Positions 6,291 to 14,233 of a stretch of 17,945 bases of DNA are shown piece by piece. The notes beneath the pieces were generated by a model, which ran no database searches, was not told where the DNA came from, and saw only the letters and a list, made by a program, of their open reading frames with translations. This stretch comes from Chitinophagales bacterium. Lineage in GTDB: Bacteria > Bacteroidota > Bacteroidia > Chitinophagales > Chitinophagaceae. The stretch covers positions 1 to 17,945 of the forward strand of contig JAATGW010000560.1 of NCBI GenBank assembly GCA_015654495.1, given 5' to 3'. The translations under genes were made by a program, and so were the position numbers. Within the stretch, counting starts at the first letter, position 1, and every line of letters begins with the position of its first letter.

Positions 6291-9200
6291 TTAGTAATTC
6301 AGTTTCAGATTAAATCCGATACCTCTTGTACCTGGCATCTGGCCATCTTCACCCTGTGTAGCAGAAACTTCTGAAGGATCGAAGTTCTTGGCTTCACGCC
6401 AGATCAGCCAAGGGTTGCGGGCAATAATAGAAATATGTGCACCCTGTAAAACGTTCTTAATATTTCCGAGGCTCTGTACAGGTATACGGTACCCTAAGCT
6501 TAATTCCCGGAGTTTGAAATAGCTCAGCTTATGTACATATGGTTCAGCAATCTGGCTGTTATAGAAGTTATGATAATAGTCCAGAGCTGGTACGTACATA
6601 TCAACAATGGTTTTTTCATCAAGTGAGCTTACGCCTACAACGTGAACACCTCCGCCATCGCCAATTGCATCACGAACATTATATCCTTTATCATTCAGAG
6701 CAGCAGTTTTCTCCATCAGACCTGAGAAGTGACCCCACATTTCTGACAGTGAAAAGAACTGACCACCAAACTGATAGTCTAATGCAAATCCGAGATCAAA
6801 TTGTTTGTATGAAAGGTTTGCAAGGAAACCACCGTTTACTTTCGGAACAATTGATCCCCATCTTTTATTAACATCATTCAGATAATAACCTGTAGCAGGA
6901 TCTACAACAGCCTGTCCATCAGCATTGCGTTTGATACCGCCGCCAATCAGCTGACCCCAGTCTTCACCTTTAACCTGGAATGCTCTGGCCATACGATCGC
7001 CAAAGGATCCGCCTGCAAGAAGGATCTGTGGAGTTTCTCCATAGATTTCCTCTACTTTATTGTTGATCAGGTAGGAAAAATTCGCGCTCAGATCGAGGTT
7101 CCAGTCTTTGCTTGAAACAGCTTTACCGTTCAGTACAAGTTCAATACCCGTTCTTGAAATTACGGAAGCATTGATACTGGATGAAGTAAATCCGCTTACA
7201 CCACTAACAACCACATCCACGGGAATTTTATCAGCTTTTTCGTTGAAATAAACCACGTTGAAACCTAACCTGTTTTTCAGGAACCTGAAATCAAGACCAG
7301 CTTCAATTGTGGTAATCAAAGCGCCTTTCAGGTTTGGATCGACACTTTTATCAGGTGTAGCCATCAGGAAGTTAGTGCCCCACAGAAACTGGTTTACAGC
7401 ATAAGTGAAGTTATCCTGGTAAATATTCAAAGCGGCAGGTTTCTTTCCCCAGCTACCAAACACTTTAGCGAAATTGAACCAGGCGGGTTTGTTTGCGAAA
7501 AATTCAGAGAACGCAAAAGTTGCACCGGCAGAAGGATACAAAAGACTTCCCTGTGTTGGAGGAAGCGTAGAGTTCCAGTCATTACGTACTGCAAAGTTTA
7601 CACTCACGAGTTTTTTGTACTCGAGATCAGCAGATCCGAAAACAGAGTTAATCTGCTGTGCCTGCCTGGTGTTACCGATACACGGCGCTGATTTCGAGTT
7701 GGAAATTGCATAAAGATTGCTAACATTCAAACCCTGATTTGTGTTTGCTGTAACATCATTATACTTGTAAGTGAAAATATTGCCACCTACCTGCACATTA
7801 ACACCAAAGTCACCAAAATTCTGGTTGTAGAACCCAATCAGCTCATAGTCAGTTCTGCGAAGGCTCGATGAACCAGTAGAATAACCTGCCAGCTGACCCG
7901 TTTGAAGAGCCGATGTTTCCAGAATAGAGGTTACATAGCCTTCGTAATAAGTATTGAACTGATTTCTCCTTACAGTACCTCTTACACGGAAATGGTTGTC
8001 AATTTTATAAGTCAGACCAATATCCCCCCAGAACCTGTTACGGTTTCCAGGATTGTTTATGTTGGCTGTGTTTACGTTATTGGCAAAAGCATACTGATTA
8101 TACCAGTAATTAGCTTTATAAAAATTCGCTGGTGAAGCGGGGTTATAACCATCCGGGTTAAACCTTAAATTCCAGGTAGCCAATGTTCCGAAGGGAGACT
8201 TTACATTAACCAGGCTTTTCATGATGCCCATATCCAGATCGCGGTGAAACCACTGGCTGAAGTTTCCGGATGATCCGTTCGCGTATCCGTCATTGAAATC
8301 ACCTCTGATCAGCTGGCCAGTGTAATTCACATTGGCAGAAACTGTGAAATGCTGATTCAGATCGAAACTACCGGTTAGGTAGAGGGTATTTCTTTTTGAA
8401 TAAGAATTTGGAAGGATCCCTTCAATATACTGATTGGTATAAGAAGCCCTGAAATTATATCCGGTGCCTGATTTACCAAAACTGATATTGTTATTTGTTG
8501 TAAGACCAGTATTCCAGAAGTCACGGGCATTGTCTGGCTGAGGAGTAAGCTTTGCAGTCTGATAAGACCTATCATGACCAGGATACCATGCATACCATGG
8601 AATATATTCCTGGCCTGCCATACGAGGACCCCAGCTGGCGTCATCTGTATAATCGTGCCAGTATTTTCCGTCAAGTGATTTCCACTCATCAGGCATACCC
8701 GATTTCCACACAAATTGCTGCAGATCCGGAATGCTACCACCAGCATACAGGTTCTGATACCTTGGAAGGATATATGCTTTGTCAAAAGTGAAACCTGAAT
8801 TCACCTCAATACCTGCACCACCGCGTGCTGATTTTTTCTTGGTATTAATTACAATTACACCACCAACTGCCTGTGAACCGAAAAGTGCAGTTGCATTTGC
8901 ACCTTTAAGTACCGTGATGTCTTCAACATCATCAGGGTTGATATCATAAGAACCAACAATAGTTCCATCAACAACATAAACAGGAGCAACATCGCCCAGC
9001 AACAAACCTCCACGAATACGGAGGAAAGCTTCTGAGTTCAATTTTGCACCTGACTGACCGCGTGCCTGAACACCGGCAACTTTTCCTGCGAGCGCATTGT
9101 TAACGTTTGTCTGCCTTACGATGTTCAGGTTTTCTGAATTGATTACCTGGCTGCTGTAAGAAGCAGTACGTTGCGCTTTTTTAACACCAAATGCACTTGT

Positions 9201-9521
9201 TACCACAACTTCATCAAGTGTGGAAAGTGAACTTTTTGCCAATGTTACGGGAACTTCGCCTGCAGCACCAATTGTCACCTCTTTTGCAGTGTGACTGGTT
9301 GCAGAGACCACAATAACATCGCCGGGCTTAACATTGGAAAGGATGAATTTTCCTTCCGCATCAGCAGTAATACCTGCCTTTTGACCTTTAACGATCAAAG
9401 TGGCAAAGGGAATTGGATTCCCGCTTTCATCTGTTACCGTTCCGGTAACCGTTTTTGCTTGAGAGAATGCTAATACAGAAATTAGCATAACTGCCGTTAG
9501 CAGTGATAAAAGTTTTCTCAT
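6291..9521 (-). CDS. SusC/RagA family TonB-dependent outer-membrane transporter
   Basis: This 1076-residue protein is the channel of the SusCD pair. In order: a signal peptide (about 1-22, MRKLLSLLTAVMLISVLAFS), a carboxypeptidase-regulatory-like domain (about 23-95, TGTVTDESGNPIPFATLIVKG), a TonB-box-like LDEVVVTSAFG (102-112), a plug domain (about 115-230, with NNALAGKVAGVQ, LRIRGG, PVYVVDGT and the end GSQAVGGVIVINTKKK), then a 22-strand barrel ending in the aromatic GIGFNLKLNY. No N-terminal FecI/FecR-linked extension is present and no sigma/anti-sigma genes or hybrid regulators are nearby, so it is probably not under the usual transmembrane signalling. Start is the ATG at 9521, first gene of the operon. 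Family assignment is very sure; substrate is unknown. Confidence 0.96.
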   Translation of the reverse strand: MRKLLSLLTAVMLISVLAFSQAKTVTGTVTDESGNPIPFATLIVKGQKAGITADAEGKFILSNVKPGDVIVVSATSHTAKEVTIGAAGEVPVTLAKSSLSTLDEVVVTSAFGVKKAQRTASYSSQVINSENLNIVRQTNVNNALAGKVAGVQARGQSGAKLNSEAFLRIRGGLLLGDVAPVYVVDGTIVGSYDINPDDVEDITVLKGANATALFGSQAVGGVIVINTKKKSARGGAGIEVNSGFTFDKAYILPRYQNLYAGGSIPDLQQFVWKSGMPDEWKSLDGKYWHDYTDDASWGPRMAGQEYIPWYAWYPGHDRSYQTAKLTPQPDNARDFWNTGLTTNNNISFGKSGTGYNFRASYTNQYIEGILPNSYSKRNTLYLTGSFDLNQHFTVSANVNYTGQLIRGDFNDGYANGSSGNFSQWFHRDLDMGIMKSLVNVKSPFGTLATWNLRFNPDGYNPASPANFYKANYWYNQYAFANNVNTANINNPGNRNRFWGDIGLTYKIDNHFRVRGTVRRNQFNTYYEGYVTSILETSALQTGQLAGYSTGSSSLRRTDYELIGFYNQNFGDFGVNVQVGGNIFTYKYNDVTANTNQGLNVSNLYAISNSKSAPCIGNTRQAQQINSVFGSADLEYKKLVSVNFAVRNDWNSTLPPTQGSLLYPSAGATFAFSEFFANKPAWFNFAKVFGSWGKKPAALNIYQDNFTYAVNQFLWGTNFLMATPDKSVDPNLKGALITTIEAGLDFRFLKNRLGFNVVYFNEKADKIPVDVVVSGVSGFTSSSINASVISRTGIELVLNGKAVSSKDWNLDLSANFSYLINNKVEEIYGETPQILLAGGSFGDRMARAFQVKGEDWGQLIGGGIKRNADGQAVVDPATGYYLNDVNKRWGSIVPKVNGGFLANLSYKQFDLGFALDYQFGGQFFSLSEMWGHFSGLMEKTAALNDKGYNVRDAIGDGGGVHVVGVSSLDEKTIVDMYVPALDYYHNFYNSQIAEPYVHKLSYFKLRELSLGYRIPVQSLGNIKNVLQGAHISIIARNPWLIWREAKNFDPSEVSATQGEDGQMPGTRGIGFNLKLNY

Positions 9522-9552
9522 GTCTTTGGATGTTTTTAAAATTTGAACGCCG

Positions 9553-9588
9553 CGAATATACTTAACTTTTCAAAAGATAAAACTTTTG
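9553..9588 (-). promoter_or_regulatory. Possible promoter and dyad upstream of susC
   Basis: On the minus strand TATATTCG (9560-9553) matches TAnnTTTG at 7 of 8 positions, 31 nt before the susC ATG, but no TTG lies at the expected 18-21 nt upstream. Just upstream is an inverted repeat, CAAAAG (9571-9576) and CTTTTG (9583-9588), that could be an operator. The region is very A/T-rich, so chance matches are likely. Confidence 0.3.
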
Positions 9589-9629
9589 TTAATTTTTTAG
9601 AAAAACATACCTCTTGAAGAGAAAATGAC

Positions 9630-9667
9630 AAATTCCATTGCGCTAATGCTGCTTGAATTTGGAATTT
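9630..9667 (-). terminator. Weak hairpin after the HhH-protein gene
   Basis: AAATTCCA (9630-9637) and TGGAATTT (9660-9667) form an 8-bp inverted repeat with a 22-nt spacer, starting 2 nt past the stop codon of the minus-strand gene that ends at 9670. The stem is A/T-rich, the loop long and no clean T-run follows, so it may be only a poor terminator or an mRNA 3'-end structure. Confidence 0.3.
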
Positions 9668-9669
9668 TG

Positions 9670-11712
9670 TTAAAAGAAATGCAAGAATTGTAAGCGGTAT
9701 TCTGAGCGGTATGGGCGGCTTATTTCCATTAAATCCGATCCAATAGTCTGTTTATCAATGTAGTAGGTCAACATGGTTTTTACCGAAACCCGCACATATT
9801 TAGAGAATTTATAATTTAATAAAAAATATATGCGCCAACCATCACCGGAAAGCATCGTCAGGCTGTGGTAGTTGCGCAGATCCCGTTCGGTTGTATAAGT
9901 CCTGCTGTCATAACCCGTACTCTTAAATCGGGTCCAGCGAAAAGCGAAAGACCAGGCTTTCATTGCAGGTTTTACCATTACGTCAGCATAAACCAAAAAA
10001 CCCGTTTCTGACAGCAGTCTTTCCTTACTATACCTGACCAGATCCATACGGCTTACTATCTCGACCGATTTTCCTGGTTGCCATTTCTGCTGAAGCCTGA
10101 CCAGTTGCCTGCTCACCTGCTGAATCAATTGCCCGGGGTTATCATCACCACTTCCATTGATCAGTTTCTCTTCTTTTTGCAGGCGGAAAACGAATTCGTT
10201 CTTTTTGTCGGGTTTCCACAGCAACTGCAACAGGGTTCCGCTGCCACGTGAAGGGATACTCACCTGTGATTTTACCCAGGGAAACCGGAATACATCGGCA
10301 TAGCCACTGAATACCAGGCCCGGCATTGCACTAAGCTTAAATCCAAGATAAAAGCCCTGTTCATTGTTTGGTTCAGTTGATTCTGTAAATGCGTTCGCCT
10401 GGATCGCGCGGTACGAAGGCGGCACTATGCGGATCAGCGCAGACAAATCTAAACGCGGATGTATAGCAGCAATAAGTCCATTTAACCCAGCCAGCGAATT
10501 GCGGTTTGATGAGGCAATTTCTCCGAAAAGAAAAAGATTCCTGTACCTGTACCGGTAATCCAAACTGAAATTGGTGAGGGAGCTTCCGCTCAGTGCGTAC
10601 AGATTTTCAGGTGAGGGTGCTTTCTGAATTGCATATGGGAAAAAATGCTGTACGCCATTTACTGATGCAATCAGGTTCTTTCGCTCCACACTGAGAGATA
10701 AACCTGCAACATATACAATGGCTGCATTCCTGTTATCAAATTCCGACACAGTTCTGTGCAGTCCGCTGCTTTGTATGGAACTTATATGCCGCTTATTTAT
10801 GCCGGCCGAACTATCACCTTCAATATTTACATCCCACCGATCCCCTGCCAGAAATGCGGTTATCCGTATCGGATAGAAGTCAAATTCTACCGCAATACCT
10901 CTGTGAAACTGATGTTCGCCTGCCCCTCCGTGTGCTCGCACCCCCGCAGCCTGTTTTAATGTTAAGATTGTTTCGGCAGATTTCTTTACTGCATTGGATT
11001 GCCAGTGAATAAGTCCCTGACCCAGGTTCGCATTGAAATCACCGATGTATAAAGCCTTCAGTTTACCTACTGAACCTATGGAGATATAAAAGGAACTGAA
11101 ATCGAAGCCGGTTTTGGAATTGAGTAATTTCTCACCTGCATCTTTCTCTACGGTTAGCCCCCACTGTAATAATGTTCCTGCACGAAAATTATATCGTATT
11201 AAGGCCCGGGTTCTATCACCCCTGAAAGCAGCTCCGCCTGGTTCTTTTTCAAGATATCCCGCGGATCTTTCGCCGGCAAATCCGGTCCTGAATTGAAAGA
11301 GGTGCCTTCCCTTCCGGTAACGTTCTCTTAAGAGAGGAACTAAGTTCTCCTGTTCATTAATTGTTATAAACGGAATAAGCCCACGAATCAGATCCGGCGT
11401 CCACCCGGGTACTGCCTGCAGTTCCAGAATATCGATCAGATCGCCGGCCAGTTTGCGGTAGGTGATCAGTTGTTCTGCAATAAGAGGATCCACATCGAAT
11501 TCACCTGCCAGGAATGAAGCTGTAACTTTATTGATATTAATTTTGTGATTCCGATACCAGAATAGTTTCAATTCCGGATCGTCCGTTTCAACCTCATCAC
11601 CATCCGAAGCTGAAAGGTCTGATTCAAGATATAGTTGCGCAGAAGAAGTTTCCTCCTGGGAATAAAGACTTAATGAAGAAAAAAACAAAAACAATATAAG
11701 ACCGTACCTCAT
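9670..11712 (-). CDS. Outer-membrane protein with ComEA-like helix-hairpin-helix domain
   Basis: This 680-residue protein has a Sec signal peptide (MRYGLILFLFFSSLSLYSQ), an acidic linker, then a ComEA-type tandem helix-hairpin-helix region at about 58-118: ININKVTASFLAG, IAEQLITYRKLAGDLIDILEL, VPGWTPDLIRGLIPFITI. The remaining 550 residues are rich in alternating strands (for example RYRYRNLFLFGEIASSN, GFYLGFKLSAMPGLVFSGYADV) and end RLQFLHFF, as in outer-membrane beta-barrels. The hairpin positions that usually read GIG are altered (FDVD and PGWT), so DNA binding is uncertain. The ATG at 11712 was chosen over an upstream one at 11739 because it gives the signal peptide at once and its ATGA overlaps the stop of the preceding gene. 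Such HhH barrels are widespread but uncharacterised in Bacteroidota. Confidence 0.85.
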   Translation of the reverse strand: MRYGLILFLFFSSLSLYSQEETSSAQLYLESDLSASDGDEVETDDPELKLFWYRNHKININKVTASFLAGEFDVDPLIAEQLITYRKLAGDLIDILELQAVPGWTPDLIRGLIPFITINEQENLVPLLRERYRKGRHLFQFRTGFAGERSAGYLEKEPGGAAFRGDRTRALIRYNFRAGTLLQWGLTVEKDAGEKLLNSKTGFDFSSFYISIGSVGKLKALYIGDFNANLGQGLIHWQSNAVKKSAETILTLKQAAGVRAHGGAGEHQFHRGIAVEFDFYPIRITAFLAGDRWDVNIEGDSSAGINKRHISSIQSSGLHRTVSEFDNRNAAIVYVAGLSLSVERKNLIASVNGVQHFFPYAIQKAPSPENLYALSGSSLTNFSLDYRYRYRNLFLFGEIASSNRNSLAGLNGLIAAIHPRLDLSALIRIVPPSYRAIQANAFTESTEPNNEQGFYLGFKLSAMPGLVFSGYADVFRFPWVKSQVSIPSRGSGTLLQLLWKPDKKNEFVFRLQKEEKLINGSGDDNPGQLIQQVSRQLVRLQQKWQPGKSVEIVSRMDLVRYSKERLLSETGFLVYADVMVKPAMKAWSFAFRWTRFKSTGYDSRTYTTERDLRNYHSLTMLSGDGWRIYFLLNYKFSKYVRVSVKTMLTYYIDKQTIGSDLMEISRPYRSEYRLQFLHFF

Positions 11713-12587
11713 TTGACCACAGGTTGCTTTGCAAACCATTCAATGCCGGCTCCGGTTCCCATGCCAAGTTGCGGATGGTACTGAAAGCCAACATGCAAAA
11801 GAAAATTCCTGATCGTACAAACACCCGATGTAAAAAACGAACTATACCTTGAGGTATAACCGAAGTTGAATTTGAATTTTTCGTTCATCATTATTCTTAC
11901 AGAAGGTTGAAAAGAGAGTTGAATATTTTCCTGCCAGGCAGCCGTTAAAATCAGTTCAACTTCTTTTGAAAGAGACAGCGACCAGCCAAAAGCGATCAGC
12001 AAGGGAAGCGGGTGAGGCTGTGATTTTTTTCTGAATGCGTACGCTATATTATATACCGCCAGGCCGCTGCTGAACTTTCCTGAAACCTGATACATCATTC
12101 CCATTTCTGCCGGGAAGGCGCGAAAAGGCCTGTAGCCTTTAACTGCCTGCTGATAATAATTCATTTTAATGCCTATCGAGAAAGATGATGAAAGCCCGAT
12201 TGCGTAAGCAATTCCAAACTGTGTCTGCCGGTATTGATCCATCTGCATATGATCTGCAATCAAAGAAACTCTTCCACCCGAAAAAGGAATATTGAAAACG
12301 AGAAGATATTCGCCCGGGCTTTCAGTGGATATCAATTTCTGAGAAAAGAAAGCAATACCGGCGTGTGAACCTGCCGGCTGAGCAGCTGGTTGCCTTGCTA
12401 TGCCGGTTAGATCGGCGGAACCCGCAGGATATGCATGTGAAACCTGAAGCAGGTAATTCATTCCACCAACAACCTGTTGCGCCTTTAAGTGAAGAAAAAA
12501 CGAAGAAAAAAACAGGATACAGAAAATCTGCAGTTTTACAGATTTTTTCTTTTTAAGGGTTATTATCATGCGATTGCGAAAACTCAT
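11709..12587 (-). CDS. PorV/PorQ-like outer-membrane beta-barrel protein
   Basis: This protein of about 290 residues has a signal peptide after a Lys-rich start (KKKKSVKLQIFCILFFSSFF, cleavage near LKAQ). The mature part follows the pattern of PorV/PorQ-like barrels: ADLTGIARQPAAQPAGSHAG resembles their NPA-containing N-terminal helix, and FNIPFSGGRVSLI, RQTQFGIAYAIGL, FSIGIKMNYYQQAVKGY and the C-terminal HVGFQYHPQLGMGTGAGIEWF are barrel strands. The open frame runs into folD territory; the ATG at 12587 follows a promoter -7 box by 5 nt, and another ATG at 12569 would leave a shorter, cleaner signal peptide. Its TGA overlaps the next gene's ATG (ATGA), so both are translationally coupled. Function unknown; family assignment moderate. 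Confidence 0.72.
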   Translation of the reverse strand: MSFRNRMIITLKKKKSVKLQIFCILFFSSFFLHLKAQQVVGGMNYLLQVSHAYPAGSADLTGIARQPAAQPAGSHAGIAFFSQKLISTESPGEYLLVFNIPFSGGRVSLIADHMQMDQYRQTQFGIAYAIGLSSSFSIGIKMNYYQQAVKGYRPFRAFPAEMGMMYQVSGKFSSGLAVYNIAYAFRKKSQPHPLPLLIAFGWSLSLSKEVELILTAAWQENIQLSFQPSVRIMMNEKFKFNFGYTSRYSSFFTSGVCTIRNFLLHVGFQYHPQLGMGTGAGIEWFAKQPVVK

Positions 12588-12592
12588 TTTAC

Positions 12593-12624
12593 CAAATATC
12601 TTTCCCTGTGAAAGCGATTCCAAG
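12593..12624 (-). promoter_or_regulatory. Promoter of the two-gene outer-membrane operon
   Basis: On the minus strand CTTG (12624-12621) is followed after exactly 20 nt by GATATTTG (12600-12593), 7/8 to TAnnTTTG. The -7 box ends 5 nt before the ATG at 12587, so either this ATG is used on a leaderless message or the ATG at 12569 follows a short leader. It is back to back with the folD promoter. Confidence 0.6.
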
Positions 12625-12629
12625 GGAAA
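12601..12629. promoter_or_regulatory. Inverted repeat inside the divergent promoter region
   Basis: TTTCCCT (12601-12607) and AGGGAAA (12623-12629) are a perfect 7-bp inverted repeat with centres 22 bp apart, about two helical turns. It fills the -33/-7 spacer of the minus-strand promoter and overlaps its -33 element, a typical place for a repressor site. Functional role is inference. Confidence 0.35.
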
Positions 12630-12638
12630 AACAACGGA

Positions 12639-12670
12639 TTTGGGCTGCATTTTTCTTACCGGTAACTTTG
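12639..12670 (+). promoter_or_regulatory. Promoter of folD-queE
   Basis: TTTG (12639-12642) and a perfect TAnnTTTG box, TAACTTTG (12663-12670), are separated by 20 nt, the best promoter in the window. Only four bases lie between the -7 box and the folD ATG, so transcription should begin at or next to the start codon. Confidence 0.8.
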
Positions 12671-12674
12671 CGCC

Positions 12675-13553
12675 ATGCAAATACTCGACGGGAAACTGGT
12701 TTCGCAGAAGGTAAAAAATGATCTTAAAGAGAAAGTAGAGGAGCGTAGAAAAAAAGGACTGAAACTTCCCCACCTCGCTGCAGTACTGGTGGGAAACAAT
12801 GGCGCAAGTGAAACATATGTTGCTTCAAAAGTGAAATCCTGTGCTGAAATCGGATTTACTTCAACCTTAATAAGACTTGAAGCAGATACACCTGAAGAAG
12901 TGTTGCTGGAAAAAATCGGTGAATTGAATTCAGATGTTGATGTGGATGGAATTCTTGTACAGCTTCCATTGCCAAAACATATTTCTGAACAAAAAGTAAT
13001 TGAAGCCATTCTGCCTTCCAAAGATGTGGATGGCTTTCATCCTGAAAGCGTCGGACGAATGGTACAGGGTTTACCAACCTATTTTCCTGCGACACCCTAT
13101 GGCATCCTTTTGCTTTTGGAACATTATAAAATCGCAACTGCAGGATTGCATGCTGTAGTTATCGGAAGAAGTAATATTGTAGGGAGACCTATCAGTATTC
13201 TATTGAGCAGGAGTGATTATCCCGGCAATTGTACTGTTACAGTTTGTCATTCACAAACAAGAAATCTGAAAGAAATCTGTTTGCAGGGAGACATTATTAT
13301 TGCTGCATTGGGAAAGCCTGGCTTTTTGAAATCGGATATGGTTAAAGATGGCGCCGTAATTATTGATGTTGGAATTACAAGAGTTGCCGACAGCACCAAA
13401 AAATCTGGATTTTCGATAAAAGGCGATGTGGATTTTGAAGCAATAGCCCCAAAAAGCAGTTTTATTACGCCGGTTCCTGGAGGGGTTGGGCTAATGACAA
13501 TCGCTGCATTATTAATGAACACATTTAAAGCCTGTACAGCTAAAGAAATATAA
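12675..13553 (+). CDS. folD: Methylenetetrahydrofolate dehydrogenase / cyclohydrolase
   Basis: FolD oxidises 5,10-methylene-THF to 5,10-methenyl-THF with NADP and hydrolyses it to 10-formyl-THF, in the cytoplasm. The 292-residue protein has the standard two-domain layout. Catalytic Tyr48 and Lys52 are present in TYVASK, followed by VQLPLP (95-100), KDVDGFHP (116-123), PATPYG (138-143, with Ala where many homologues have Cys), the dinucleotide-binding GRSNIVGRP (164-172) and TPVPGGVGLMTIA near the C-terminus. The ATG at 12675 is fixed by the promoter, whose -7 box ends four bases earlier. Its TAA stop shares one base with the queE ATG (TAATG), so queE is probably expressed by translational coupling. 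Confidence 0.97.
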   Translation: MQILDGKLVSQKVKNDLKEKVEERRKKGLKLPHLAAVLVGNNGASETYVASKVKSCAEIGFTSTLIRLEADTPEEVLLEKIGELNSDVDVDGILVQLPLPKHISEQKVIEAILPSKDVDGFHPESVGRMVQGLPTYFPATPYGILLLLEHYKIATAGLHAVVIGRSNIVGRPISILLSRSDYPGNCTVTVCHSQTRNLKEICLQGDIIIAALGKPGFLKSDMVKDGAVIIDVGITRVADSTKKSGFSIKGDVDFEAIAPKSSFITPVPGGVGLMTIAALLMNTFKACTAKEI

Positions 13554-14182
13554 TGTTAAAAGAAGCAATGATACCGGTTAAAAGTCAGCTCCTGCCTGTA
13601 ATGGAATCCTTCTATACCATTCAGGGTGAAGGTTACCACCAGGGAACAGCTGCCTGGTTTATCCGGCTGGCCGGGTGTGATGTTGGGTGCGTTTGGTGTG
13701 ATGTAAAGGATAGCTGGGATGCAAAAAATCATCCATTAAAAACAATAGAAAATATCACCGCTGAAATTAAAGATAGCCCCGCGCGAATTGTAGTGATAAC
13801 AGGAGGTGAACCTCTTATGCACAATCTTGATGGGCTTAGTGCTGTGCTGAAAGCTTCGGGATTTGCAGTACATATTGAAACATCGGGTACCTATCCGCTG
13901 AGCGGTGACCCGGATTGGGTTTGTCTCTCGCCCAAAAAATTCAAAGCTCCGTTGCCCGAACTCGTTAATTCAGCCAGTGAACTGAAAACGGTAATTTTTC
14001 ACCCGTCAGATTTTGCATGGGCGGAAAAATATGCGGCGCTTGTTCCTGAAAAATGCAGGCTATACCTCCAGCCAGAATGGGATAAATCAGACAAAATAAC
14101 GCCCCTGATTGTGGAATATGTAAAAAAATATCCAAAATGGGGTCTGTCTGTACAGATTCATAAGTATATCCATGTACCCTGA
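13553..14182 (+). CDS. queE: 7-carboxy-7-deazaguanine synthase (radical SAM)
   Basis: QueE converts 6-carboxy-tetrahydropterin to 7-carboxy-7-deazaguanine, a step towards preQ0 and queuosine in tRNA. The 209-residue protein has SFYTIQGEGYHQGTAAWFIRL at 19-39, the [4Fe-4S]-binding CDVGCVWC with Cys42, Cys46 and Cys49 (CX3CX2C), the SAM-binding TGGEP (83-87), HIETSGT (107-113) and WVCLSPK (122-128). It ends VQIHKYIHVP as in other family members. The ATG at 13553 overlaps the folD stop by one base; a second ATG at 13568 is also possible because the family core starts after it. queC, queD and queF are not in the window. A short hairpin lies over the stop codon. Confidence 0.94.
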   Translation: MLKEAMIPVKSQLLPVMESFYTIQGEGYHQGTAAWFIRLAGCDVGCVWCDVKDSWDAKNHPLKTIENITAEIKDSPARIVVITGGEPLMHNLDGLSAVLKASGFAVHIETSGTYPLSGDPDWVCLSPKKFKAPLPELVNSASELKTVIFHPSDFAWAEKYAALVPEKCRLYLQPEWDKSDKITPLIVEYVKKYPKWGLSVQIHKYIHVP

Positions 14183-14190
14183 TTATCAGG
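14178..14190 (+). other. Small dyad over the queE stop codon
   Basis: CCTGA-TTA-TCAGG is a 5-bp stem with a 3-nt loop containing the TGA stop (14180-14182). There is no T-run after it, so it is not a standard terminator. It may be chance or a weak transcript-end structure. Confidence 0.3.
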
Positions 14191-14233
14191 CAAATGAAAA
14201 TATAAAACGGAAACCAGCGTTATTTCCACACTT

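Noticed and set aside
6288..6300. GAATTA-G-TAATTC palindrome over the susC stop codon
   Set aside because: Short, wholly A/T-rich and within an operon; expected by chance in this composition.
8375..8785. Minus-strand 136-codon frame inside susC
   Set aside because: It is an alternative frame of the same strand within an intact 1076-residue SusC, with no start context.
11713..11739. Nine-residue upstream extension of the HhH protein
   Set aside because: The ATG at 11712 yields a standard signal peptide and an ATGA overlap with the preceding stop; the extension would put MVCKATCGQ before it.
12588..12773. N-terminal extension of the PorV-like protein into folD
   Set aside because: It would overlap the folD start and both divergent promoters, and would bury the signal peptide behind more than 60 residues.
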